Shown: positions 39,370 through 47,193 of the stretch, piece after piece
Layout: every line of letters starts with the position of its first letter
Numbering within the stretch: position 1 is the stretch's first letter
Assembly (NCBI GenBank): GCA_019115605.1
Contig: DXDG01000018.1
Span: 1-64,000, forward strand
Source: Candidatus Alistipes faecigallinarum
GTDB lineage: Bacteria > Bacteroidota > Bacteroidia > Bacteroidales > Rikenellaceae
Direction: 5' to 3'
DNA length: 64,000 nucleotides
Program-made: the position numbers and the translations under genes
The notes under the pieces: model-generated
Database searches by the model: none
What the model saw: the letters and a program-made list of their open reading frames with translations, nothing else
What the model was told of the DNA's origin: nothing

Positions 39370-39987
39370 ATGGCTGAAAAACTCTACTACTCGATGGGCG
39401 AGGTCGCCGAAATGTTCGACGTCAATCCGTCGCTCATCCGTCACTGGGAATCGCAGTTCAGCGTGCTCCGTCCCAAGCGGAACAAGAAAGGCAACCGCCT
39501 CTTTACGCCGCAGGATGTCGAGAATCTGAAACGCATCTACCATCTGGTCAAGGAGTGCGGCATGACCCTCGACGGGGCGAAACGGGCCCTGCGCAATCAA
39601 CCGTCGGGCGATGCCGCGGCGCGCGAGGCGGAGCTCATCGAGCGCCTGCAGCGTATCCGTGCCCTGCTTCTCGAGGTCCGCGAGGATCTGCGCGATGTGC
39701 CTGGCGAGGTCGTAGGACCCGATTCGGCCGTGGATGCCGCTTCCGAGGCGCACACTCCGGGGCATTCCCGAACGCGCCGGCCGCGGCGTGTCGCGCGGAA
39801 TGACGCCGCAGCCCGGGAGCCCGACGCTGCCGCCGATGCTTCTCCGGCCGACGCTTCTCCGGCAGCCGATGCTCCTGTCGCCGCCTCCGGAACGCCGGCC
39901 CGGCCGGCCGCACGCCGTCCGCGCCGTAAAAAGGAGGAGACCGAGCACAAGGAGCTCTTTGCCTTCTACGAACAGTCGCTCTTCTGA
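39370..39987 (+). CDS. MerR family transcriptional regulator
   Basis: A 205-residue regulator. Residues about 5-75 are a MerR winged helix (YYSMGEVAEMFDVNPSLIRHW, KGNRLFTPQDVENLKRI, GMTLDGAKRAL). A short helix (AELIERLQRIRALLLEVREDL) could dimerise. The rest, about 100 residues, is a low-complexity Ala/Pro/Asp/Arg linker with repeated ASPADAS-type units ending in ELFAFYEQSLF. There is no ligand-binding domain, as in the MerR-like proteins common in Bacteroidetes housekeeping operons. Targets unknown; it lies 2 bp after the methyltransferase gene. Confidence 0.87.
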   Translation: MAEKLYYSMGEVAEMFDVNPSLIRHWESQFSVLRPKRNKKGNRLFTPQDVENLKRIYHLVKECGMTLDGAKRALRNQPSGDAAAREAELIERLQRIRALLLEVREDLRDVPGEVVGPDSAVDAASEAHTPGHSRTRRPRRVARNDAAAREPDAAADASPADASPAADAPVAASGTPARPAARRPRRKKEETEHKELFAFYEQSLF

Positions 39988-40026
39988 CCGGGCAGTGAAA
40001 ACAAACCTGAATCCGAACCTTATATC

Positions 40027-40809
40027 ATGAGAATCAAGGATATCACCGATATTATCGAAACCTTTGCTCCGCTTCGCTGGCAGGAGTCCTATGACAATGC
40101 GGGACTTGTGGTCGGCCGCGAGGAGGACGAGGTGCATGCCGCCCTGCTGGCGGTGGACGTAACCGAGGAGGTGCTCGACGAGGCCGAACGCACGGGTTGC
40201 GATCTGGTCATCACACACCATCCGATCATTTTTCATGCCCTCAAGCGCTTCAATTCGGCCGATCCAGTGCAGCGCTGTGTCGAGCGGGCCATCCGCCGGG
40301 GCATTGCGCTCTATGCCTGCCACACGAATCTGGACAGCGCACCGGGGGGCATGAGCTGGCGCCTGGCCGAAGAGCTCGGCATCGAAGGCCTCGAACTGCT
40401 GCAGCCCGCTGCCGAGCCGGGCGTGGGCTTCGGCGTCGTGGGGGAGCTTGCCGAAGAGACCGGAACGCTGGATTTCCTGCGTCGGGTGCAGCGGACGCTC
40501 AATGTGGGGGCGATCCGCTACAGCGCCGTGGCTGCACCGACCGTGCGGCGCGTGGCCGTCTGCACGGGTGCCGGGGCCTCGCTTATCGGCGAGGCGCGGC
40601 GTGCCGGAGCCTCGCTCTACATTACGGCCGACATGAAGTACAACGACTTCATGACCCCCGATAACGCCCTCACCGTAGCGGATATAGGCCATTTCGAGAG
40701 TGAATATTGCGCAATTCAGCTTTTATTTGATATTTTGTCAAAAAAATTATGTACCTTTGCGGTTCGCAAGAGTGAATGCTCTCGCAATCCGGTGAATTAT
40801 CTGGTTTAA
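40027..40809 (+). CDS. Nif3-like dinuclear metal centre protein
   Basis: A 260-residue Nif3/GTP cyclohydrolase I type 2 homologue, a conserved protein with a two-metal site. Metal ligands are visible in DLVITHHPIIFHALK, YACHTNLDSAPGG and the C-terminal VADIGHFESEYCA. It lacks the long insert domain seen in about 370-residue members. The last 100 bp of the gene are AT-rich and contain the promoter of the next gene, so the C-terminal residues (FDILSKKLCTFAVRKSECS) may be shaped by that promoter. The exact biochemical role of the family is not settled. Confidence 0.88.
   Translation: MRIKDITDIIETFAPLRWQESYDNAGLVVGREEDEVHAALLAVDVTEEVLDEAERTGCDLVITHHPIIFHALKRFNSADPVQRCVERAIRRGIALYACHTNLDSAPGGMSWRLAEELGIEGLELLQPAAEPGVGFGVVGELAEETGTLDFLRRVQRTLNVGAIRYSAVAAPTVRRVAVCTGAGASLIGEARRAGASLYITADMKYNDFMTPDNALTVADIGHFESEYCAIQLLFDILSKKLCTFAVRKSECSRNPVNYLV
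40726..40759 (+). promoter_or_regulatory. Promoter inside the Nif3-like gene
   Basis: TTTG at 40726-40729 and TACCTTTG at 40752-40759 with 22 bp between them, located in the coding end of the Nif3-like gene and 72 bp before the zinc-ribbon gene. Confidence 0.6.
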
Positions 40810-40831
40810 GTCTAAATTCTAAAGACAACAT

Positions 40832-41590
40832 ATGGCGACACAAAAGAAGACTGCCGACGTTGATTATTCGATGCAGGAGAAGATTCTGGCGCTCTACGAG
40901 TTGCAGAAGATCGACAGCAAGATCGACGAGATCAACAAGGTGAAAGGTGAGCTGCCGCTCGAGGTTCAGGATCTCGAGGACGAAGTGGCCGGAATGAAGA
41001 CCCGTATCGATCACATCAATGCCGAGATCGAGGAGTTGAACAACCTCACGAAGCAGCGCAAGCGCGAAGTGGATCAGGCCCGGATCATGATCGGCAACTA
41101 CAAGGAGCAGCAGAACAACGTGCGCAACAACCGCGAATTCGACGCCATTTCGAAGGAGATCGAGTATCAGGAGCTCGAGATCGAACTGGCCGAGAAGCGG
41201 CTCAAGGAGTACGCGGCGGGCATCAAGGCGAAGAAACTCCAGCTGGAGGAGGCCGAGGGGCTCGTGTCGGAGCGTGAGGCCGATCTTGCGGCCAAGAAGT
41301 CCGAGCTGGACGGTATCGAGGCCGAGACGGCGCCGCAGGTTGCCGAGTACGAGGCGCAGGAGGCCCGTGCCAAGGAGAAGATCGACGAGCGTCTGCTTGC
41401 GGCCTATGAGCGGATCCGCCGCAACGTCCGCAACGGTCTGGCCGTCGTAACGGTCAAGCGCGATGCCTGCGGAGGGTGCTTCAACCGCATTCCGCCCCAG
41501 CGCCAGGTGGATATCCGTCAGGGCAAGAAGATCATCGTCTGCGAGTACTGCGGACGCATTCTCGTTTCCGATCCCGCGGAGGCCGAATAG
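40832..41590 (+). CDS. Coiled-coil protein with C4 zinc ribbon
   Basis: A 252-residue protein: about 190 residues of long coiled coil (from ILALYELQKIDSKIDEI to EAQEARAKEKIDE) followed by a C-terminal zinc ribbon with CGGCFNRIPP and CEYCGRILV, four cysteines. This is the DUF164/zf-RING_7 layout; family members have been linked to RNA or nucleic-acid handling and to secretion chaperoning, with no agreed role. It has its own promoter inside the preceding gene and ends at a long perfect palindromic terminator. Confidence 0.88.
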   Translation: MATQKKTADVDYSMQEKILALYELQKIDSKIDEINKVKGELPLEVQDLEDEVAGMKTRIDHINAEIEELNNLTKQRKREVDQARIMIGNYKEQQNNVRNNREFDAISKEIEYQELEIELAEKRLKEYAAGIKAKKLQLEEAEGLVSEREADLAAKKSELDGIEAETAPQVAEYEAQEARAKEKIDERLLAAYERIRRNVRNGLAVVTVKRDACGGCFNRIPPQRQVDIRQGKKIIVCEYCGRILVSDPAEAE

Positions 41591-41611
41591 ACCCTTTCGC
41601 AGGGAGTGAGA

Positions 41612-41655
41612 ACAGGAAGAGGGGTTCCCGACCGGTCGGGAACCCCTCTTCCTGT
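41612..41655. terminator. 44-bp perfect palindromic terminator
   Basis: A mirror-perfect inverted repeat with no spacer: ACAGGAAGAGGGGTTCCCGA pairs with its complement after a central ACCGGT-type core. It separates the zinc-ribbon gene from nadE. Confidence 0.8.
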
Positions 41656-41686
41656 CTGTTCCGAAAAGTTGGATAAGATGCCCGGG

Positions 41687-41706
41687 AATGTTAATTTATT
41701 AACATT
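41687..41706. promoter_or_regulatory. Palindromic operator upstream of nadE-rnf
   Basis: AATGTTAATTTATTAACATT, a perfect 8-4-8 palindrome 30 bp upstream of the nadE -7 element, so it overlaps the expected -33 region. It shares the TGTTA-N6-TAACA frame with the two operators before nifJ. Rex is the candidate regulator, by inference. Confidence 0.65.
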
Positions 41707-41736
41707 AAAATATTTCGGACTTTTGCAAATAATCTT

Positions 41737-41744
41737 TAAATTTG
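41737..41744 (+). promoter_or_regulatory. nadE-rnf operon -7 element
   Basis: TAAATTTG, a full consensus match, 32 bp before the nadE ATG. Confidence 0.65.
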
Positions 41745-41776
41745 CGGAGTTATAACAACCGACTTAAATTACTGAC

Positions 41777-43357
41777 ATGAAAATAGCCATAGCCCAGCTG
41801 AACTATACGGTCGGTGATATCGACGGCAATACCGCCAAGATCATCGATGCGGTGAATCGGGCAAAATCCCTGGGGGCCGATCTGGTGATCTTCGCCGAGC
41901 AGGCCGTGAGCGGAACTCCGGGCTTCGATCTGCTTCGCAAGACCACCTTCCTCGAGTTGTGCGAGGAGGCTCTGGAGAAGATCGCCTCCGCCTGCAGCGG
42001 CATCACGGCGCTCGTGGGTCTTCCGGTGCTGACGCACGAAGGTACGATCAGCGCCGCCGCCCTGATCGAGAACGGCAAGATCCAGCGATATATCGGCAAG
42101 CGGTACATTACGGCCCGCCGGGAGATGAGTTTCCTCTCCCCATCGAAGGGCTTCGAGAACATTACGGTCAAGGGACACAAGTGCGCCGTGGTTGTCGGCG
42201 ACGATTTGAGCCGCGAACGTAATTTCGACAAGTCAGTCGAGACGATCCTTTCGATCAATGCGCGCCGTTACGGCAAGGGAACGATGACCTATCGCTACGA
42301 AATGATGCGCGACCTGGCCTTTGTCGAGGGCAAGAACCTTGTGATGGTCAACCAGGTCGGCGGTTCGACGGAGATCGTCTATGACGGCACCTCGGGTGCG
42401 ATGAACGCCCGGGGCGAGGTGATGCTGATGCTGAAGAGCTTCGAGGAGGATTTCGGCATTTTCGATACGGAGGTCGAGACTGCGCCCATCGCGGTCTCGT
42501 CGTCGTATAATGAGCGCACCCGCCTGGTCTACGAGGCGGCCCGCTGCGGACTCCGCGACTTTTTCCGCAAGAACGGCTACGAGAAGGCCGCGATCGGCCT
42601 TTCGGGCGGTATCGATTCGGCCGTCGTGGCATCGCTGGCCGTCGATGCACTGGGGGCCGACCGGGTCCATGCCCTGCTGATGCCTTCGCCCTTCTCGTCC
42701 GTCGAGTCGGTCGAGGATGCCAAGCATCTGGCGGCCAATCTGGGCATCAGCTACAATGTCATACCCATTTCGGAAATCTATACGAGCGTGGTGAACACGC
42801 TCAAGCCGGTGATCGGCGGACTGCCGTTCGACTCTACGGAGGAGAACATCCAGACGCGGATCCGTACGGTGCTGCTCATGGCCCTGCAGAACAAGACGGG
42901 CTACATCCTGCTCAACTCTTCGAACAAGAGCGAGAATGCGCTGGGTCTCTGCACGCTCTACGGGGATACGGCCGGAGCCTTCAGCCCCACGGGCGACCTC
43001 TACAAGAGCGAGATGTACGACGTGGCCCGCTACATCAACCGCACGCAGGGCAATCCGATTCCCGAGAACATCCTGAACAAGGAACCCTCGTCGGAGCTGC
43101 ATCCCGGACAGAAGGACAGCGACATCCTGCCGCCCTACGAGGTGGTCGATACGATTCTTTTCCGCATGATCGAGGAGGGGCAGCACCGTGAGGAGATCGT
43201 CAATGCCGGTTTCGATGCCGAGATGGTGGAGCGAATTCACTCGATGATCATGCACAACGAGAAGAAGCGCTATCAGTTCCCGCCCGTGCTGCGTCTTTCG
43301 TCCTGCTCGTTCGGCCACGAACGGCTCATGCCCCTCACGAACAAATACGGAGACTGA
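41777..43357 (+). CDS. nadE: NAD+ synthase with degenerate glutaminase domain
   Basis: A 526-residue NAD synthase that amidates deamido-NAD to NAD+. Residues about 1-255 are a nitrilase-fold glutaminase domain, and 260-526 form the ATP-pyrophosphatase synthetase with an intact P-loop SGGIDSAV (275-282). In the glutaminase domain the catalytic Glu (E41, in FAEQAVSG) and Lys (K108) are present, but the nucleophile Cys of the usual VCED motif is Gly141 (VVVGDDLSRER). The enzyme should therefore use free ammonia rather than glutamine. It is the first gene of nadE-rseC-rnf; rseC starts 4 bp later. Confidence 0.93.
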   Translation: MKIAIAQLNYTVGDIDGNTAKIIDAVNRAKSLGADLVIFAEQAVSGTPGFDLLRKTTFLELCEEALEKIASACSGITALVGLPVLTHEGTISAAALIENGKIQRYIGKRYITARREMSFLSPSKGFENITVKGHKCAVVVGDDLSRERNFDKSVETILSINARRYGKGTMTYRYEMMRDLAFVEGKNLVMVNQVGGSTEIVYDGTSGAMNARGEVMLMLKSFEEDFGIFDTEVETAPIAVSSSYNERTRLVYEAARCGLRDFFRKNGYEKAAIGLSGGIDSAVVASLAVDALGADRVHALLMPSPFSSVESVEDAKHLAANLGISYNVIPISEIYTSVVNTLKPVIGGLPFDSTEENIQTRIRTVLLMALQNKTGYILLNSSNKSENALGLCTLYGDTAGAFSPTGDLYKSEMYDVARYINRTQGNPIPENILNKEPSSELHPGQKDSDILPPYEVVDTILFRMIEEGQHREEIVNAGFDAEMVERIHSMIMHNEKKRYQFPPVLRLSSCSFGHERLMPLTNKYGD

Positions 43358-43361
43358 TCCC

Positions 43362-43781
43362 GTGTCGCGGCAGATCGAACATAGCGGGGTAGTGGAGCGT
43401 ACGGATGCGCAGACCGTATATGTGAAGATCACTTCGCAAAGCGCCTGCGCAGGCTGCCATGCCCGTCAGGCCTGCGGCATGTCCGAATGTGAGGAGAAGA
43501 TCATCTCTGTGCGGACTGCGGATGCCGCGCGCTATGCGGCCGGCGATTCCGTCAGCGTGGGTGTGCGGCGCGGTATCGGCATGCGGGCCGTGGCCGTGGC
43601 CTATCTCGGGGCGCTGTTTGTGCTGCTGGTTGTTCTCTTTGCTGCGAACCTTCTGCTGGGCTGGAGCGAGGGTGTGAGTGCCCTGGCCGCCGTGGCGGGA
43701 GTGGCGCTCTATTATGCGGCCTTGTGGCTGTTCCGCCGGAAAATCGAACATACCATTCATTTTACAATAACCAAAATCTGA
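43362..43781 (+). CDS. RseC family membrane protein (SoxR-reducing/Rnf-associated)
   Basis: A 139-residue RseC/MucC homologue. A cysteine cluster sits in an N-terminal cytoplasmic part (SACAGCHARQACGMSECEEK, about 26-45), followed by two membrane helices (about 75-95 and 102-121). The start is GTG, 4 bp after the nadE stop; no ATG is available upstream in frame. The stop overlaps the rnfB start by one base (TGATG). In Bacteroidetes RseC regularly precedes rnfB, and it probably helps assembly or electron flow of the Rnf complex. Confidence 0.87.
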   Translation: MSRQIEHSGVVERTDAQTVYVKITSQSACAGCHARQACGMSECEEKIISVRTADAARYAAGDSVSVGVRRGIGMRAVAVAYLGALFVLLVVLFAANLLLGWSEGVSALAAVAGVALYYAALWLFRRKIEHTIHFTITKI

Positions 43782-44827
43782 TGCAAGTATTACTTTACAC
43801 GATCTTGACGTTGTGCGTGTTGGGAATTCTCGCGGCCGTGGTGCTCTACTTCGTGGCGCAGAAATTCCGCGTCGAGGAGGATCCGCGAATCGACGAGGTG
43901 GAGAAGATGCTCCCGGGCGCCAACTGCGGAGGCTGCGGATTCGCCGGATGCCGCGGCATGGCCGACGCCCTCGTGAAACGCGATGACATCTCGGAGCTGT
44001 TCTGCCCGGTGGGCGGCGGCGACTGCATGAAGGCCGTTGCGGCGTATCTGGGCAAGGCGGCTGCGGAGAAACAGCCCGAGGTGGCAACGGTCCGCTGCGG
44101 CGGAACGTGTGAGAAGCGTCCCCGGACGAACGATTACAACGGCGTGCGGTCGTGCGCCGTGGCCTCGTCGCTCTATGTCGGCGAGACGGCCTGCGCCTTC
44201 GGATGCCTGGGCTTCGGCGACTGCGTCGTGGCCTGCGCCTTCGATGCCATCCACATCAATCCCGCCACGGGGCTCCCCGAGGTGGATCCCGAGAAGTGTA
44301 CGGCCTGCGGCGCCTGCGTGAAGGCCTGTCCGCGCATGATCATCGAGCTGCGCAAGAAGTGGCCCAAGAACCGTGCGGTCTATGTGTCGTGCGTCTCGAA
44401 GGACAAGGGCGCCGTGGTGATGAAGGCCTGCAAGGCGGGCTGCATCGGCTGCGGAAAGTGCGAGAAGGTCTGCGCCTTCGGGGCCATCACGGTTGCGAAC
44501 AACCTGGCCTATATCGATCCGCAGAAGTGCAAGCTGTGCCGCAAGTGCGTGAACGAGTGCCCGACGGGCACCATCCGTCTGGTCGGCATGGATCCGCTGC
44601 CCAGGGAGCCCAAGGCTCCGGCTGCTCCGAAGGCCGCTTCCGCCGCCGCGAAGGAGCCTGTAAAGGAGGCCCCGAAAGCCGCTCCGGTAGCTGAAAAACC
44701 GACTCCTGCTGCCAAAGAGCCGGTGAAGACCGCCCCGAAGGCTGCCCCGGCCGTCAAGCAGGAGGCCTTGAAGAAGGAGAAGGCTGCGGAGCCGAAGCAG
44801 ACCGTTGCACCTGTCGAAAAATCGTAA
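43781..44827 (+). CDS. rnfB: Electron transport complex subunit RnfB
   Basis: A 348-residue iron-sulfur subunit that receives electrons from ferredoxin. After a membrane helix (about 4-26) comes the GANCGGCGFAGC cluster site (C49, C52, C57, with C75), then several further cysteine clusters: CAFGCLGFGDCVVAC, CTACGACVKACP, CIGCGKCEKVCA and CKLCRKCVNECP. The final 60 residues are a Lys/Ala/Pro-rich low-complexity tail (KEPVKEAPKAAP repeats), likely a flexible linker. The ATG at 43781 overlaps the rseC stop; the open frame upstream is not family-like. Confidence 0.95.
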   Translation: MQVLLYTILTLCVLGILAAVVLYFVAQKFRVEEDPRIDEVEKMLPGANCGGCGFAGCRGMADALVKRDDISELFCPVGGGDCMKAVAAYLGKAAAEKQPEVATVRCGGTCEKRPRTNDYNGVRSCAVASSLYVGETACAFGCLGFGDCVVACAFDAIHINPATGLPEVDPEKCTACGACVKACPRMIIELRKKWPKNRAVYVSCVSKDKGAVVMKACKAGCIGCGKCEKVCAFGAITVANNLAYIDPQKCKLCRKCVNECPTGTIRLVGMDPLPREPKAPAAPKAASAAAKEPVKEAPKAAPVAEKPTPAAKEPVKTAPKAAPAVKQEALKKEKAAEPKQTVAPVEKS

Positions 44828-44845
44828 AAACCGCAAGCAGAACAT

Positions 44846-46189
44846 ATGAAGACATTTCCAATGGGCGGAGTCCATCCGTCGGAAAACAAATTGAGCGGTG
44901 CGAAGCCGATCGAGGTGCTTCCGTTACCCGATGTCGTAACGATTCCGCTCGCACAGCATATCGGAGCTCCCGCCGTGGCCAAGGTGGCCAAGGGCGACAG
45001 GGTGCTCACGGGACAGCTCCTGGCCGAGGCGGCCAGTTTCATGTCGGCCAATATCCACTCGCCGGTTTCGGGCACGGTAACGGCCGTCGATCTGCAGCCC
45101 AACGGACAGGGGCTGCGTCAGATGATGATTACGATCAAGCGCGAGGGCGACGAGTGGGCCGAGGGTATCGACCGCTCGGAGACGCTGGTCCGCGAGTGCA
45201 CGCTTTCGGCACAGGAGATCATCGCCCGCATCAAGGATGCCGGCATCGTCGGCATGGGCGGTGCGACCTTCCCCACGCACGTGAAACTATCGATCCCTCC
45301 CGGCAAGAAGGCCGAGTGCGTGATCATCAACGGCGTGGAGTGCGAACCCTACCTCACGTCGGACCATCGCACGATGCTCGAGCACGGCGAGGAGCTGGTC
45401 GTGGGGGTAACGATCCTGATGACGGCCGTCGGTGTTTCGAAGGCCTATATCGGTATCGAGAACAACAAGCCCGACGCCATTGCCCACCTGCGGGAGATCG
45501 TCCGCAACTATCCGGGCATCGAGGTCGTGCCTCTTCAGGTGAAGTATCCGCAGGGCGGTGAGAAGCAGCTTATAGCAGCCGTTACGGGACGTCAGGTCCC
45601 GCCTCCCCCGGCCCTTCCGATCGATGTGGGCGCCGTGGTCTGCAACGCCTCGACGACCTATGCCGTCTACCGGGCCGTGCAGAAGCACATGCCGCTCATC
45701 GAACGTGTCGTAACGGTTACGGGAAAGGCGCTGAAGAATCCGCGCAACCTGCTCACCCGCATGGGTACGCCGATCACGACCCTGCTGGAGGCTGCCGGAG
45801 GTCTTCCCGAGGGCGACTGCAAGGTGCTCAACGGCGGTCCGATGATGGGTCGTGCGATGGTGCAGCTCTCGTCTCCCGTCACGAAGGGCTGTTCGGGTAT
45901 CACGGTCCTCTCGGGACGCGATGCCCTGCGCCGCACGGCGTCGCAGTGCATCAAGTGCGCCAAGTGCGTTTCGGCCTGCCCGATGGGTCTGGAGCCCTAT
46001 TTCCTTTCGAAGATGACCCAGAAGAAGAACTGGGACGAGATCGAGGCCCGCATGGTTACCTCGTGCATCGAGTGCGGCAGCTGCCAGGCCACCTGTCCGG
46101 CCTACCTGCCCCTGCTGGACTGGATCCGTCTGGGCAAGCAGACGGTCATGGGACGCATCCGCGCCCGTGCGGCCGCGGCCAAGAAGTAA
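44846..46189 (+). CDS. rnfC: Electron transport complex subunit RnfC
   Basis: A 447-residue soluble subunit that binds FMN and NADH, the NAD(H) end of the complex. The N-terminal barrel-sandwich domain includes HIGAPAVAKVAKGDRVLTGQ, the flavin/NADH domain has GGATFPTHVKLSIPP and EPYLTSDHRTMLE, and two 4Fe-4S motifs lie near the C-terminus: CIKCAKCVSACP and CIECGSCQATCP. It lacks the long Ala-rich C-terminal extension of the proteobacterial protein. It follows rnfB by 18 bp. Confidence 0.96.
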   Translation: MKTFPMGGVHPSENKLSGAKPIEVLPLPDVVTIPLAQHIGAPAVAKVAKGDRVLTGQLLAEAASFMSANIHSPVSGTVTAVDLQPNGQGLRQMMITIKREGDEWAEGIDRSETLVRECTLSAQEIIARIKDAGIVGMGGATFPTHVKLSIPPGKKAECVIINGVECEPYLTSDHRTMLEHGEELVVGVTILMTAVGVSKAYIGIENNKPDAIAHLREIVRNYPGIEVVPLQVKYPQGGEKQLIAAVTGRQVPPPPALPIDVGAVVCNASTTYAVYRAVQKHMPLIERVVTVTGKALKNPRNLLTRMGTPITTLLEAAGGLPEGDCKVLNGGPMMGRAMVQLSSPVTKGCSGITVLSGRDALRRTASQCIKCAKCVSACPMGLEPYFLSKMTQKKNWDEIEARMVTSCIECGSCQATCPAYLPLLDWIRLGKQTVMGRIRARAAAAKK

Positions 46190-46214
46190 GAATGAACAAA
46201 ACAAATTCGCGTTT

Positions 46215-47180
46215 ATGGCAAATAAACTTATCGTAGCTCCCGCACCGCATGTGCAGTCCGTACAGTCGACGGCCTCGATCATGCGCGATGTGGTGATCGC
46301 TCTGATGCCGGCGCTGGTCGTTTCGACCGTGGTCTTCGGTGCGGACGTGCTGCGTGTCGTAGCGTTGTCCGTTGCGGCCTGCGTGGCATTCGAGTATCTG
46401 ATCCAGCGCTTCCTGGTCCGCGGCCCGCTGACGATCAACAACGGTTCGGCCGTGGTTACCGGCGTGCTGCTGGCCTTCAACCTTCCGGCGACGATTCCCT
46501 GGTGGATCGTCCTCATCGGCGCCTTCGTCGCCATCGCCGTGGCCAAGATGACCTTCGGCGGTCTGGGCAAGAATCCCTTCAATCCGGCTCTTGTGGGCCG
46601 TGTGTTCCTGCTTGTGGCCTATCCGGTGCAGATGACCACCTGGCCGCTGCCCGTCAACGGGTCGTTCGATGCCCTTTCGGGCGCCACGCCGCTGGCGGCC
46701 GTCAAGCACGGTGCCGCGGCCGACGTGCTGGGACTTCAGGAGATGCTGCTGGGCAACATGCCCGGTTCGCTGGGCGAGGTGGCCGCGCTGGCGCTGCTCT
46801 GCGGCTTCGTCTATCTGCTTTGGCGCCGTGTCATTACCTGGCATATTCCCGTTACGGTCCTTGCGACGATGGCGCTCTTCGCCTTCATTTACGCGCTTTC
46901 GAGCGGTGAGAGCGGTGCGGCGCTGTGGCAGCTGCCGCTGTTCCATGTGCTGGCCGGCGGTGCGATCCTCGGTGCGGTCTTCATGGCTACGGACTACTCG
47001 ACCTCGCCGATGACCATCCGCGGCGGTGTGATCTTCGCCGTGGGTATCGGTGTCATCACGATGCTGATTCGTCTGTGGGGCGCCTATCCCGAGGGCATGT
47101 CGTTCGCGATCCTGATCATGAACGCCTGCGTGCCCCTGATCAACAAGTATGTCAAACCCAAGCGCTTCGGCGTAAAATAA
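46215..47180 (+). CDS. rnfD: Electron transport complex subunit RnfD
   Basis: A 321-residue integral membrane subunit with about nine or ten helices that carries a covalent flavin. The flavinylation motif SGAT is at residues 155-158 (FDALSGATPLAAV), with Thr158 as the expected attachment point. The N-terminus MANKLIVAPAPHVQS is standard, and the GGLGKNPFNPALVGRVF loop is conserved. I chose the ATG at 46215 over an earlier in-frame start because the family begins here. Confidence 0.95.
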   Translation: MANKLIVAPAPHVQSVQSTASIMRDVVIALMPALVVSTVVFGADVLRVVALSVAACVAFEYLIQRFLVRGPLTINNGSAVVTGVLLAFNLPATIPWWIVLIGAFVAIAVAKMTFGGLGKNPFNPALVGRVFLLVAYPVQMTTWPLPVNGSFDALSGATPLAAVKHGAAADVLGLQEMLLGNMPGSLGEVAALALLCGFVYLLWRRVITWHIPVTVLATMALFAFIYALSSGESGAALWQLPLFHVLAGGAILGAVFMATDYSTSPMTIRGGVIFAVGIGVITMLIRLWGAYPEGMSFAILIMNACVPLINKYVKPKRFGVK

Positions 47181-47193
47181 GGAGGAGTGCGCA

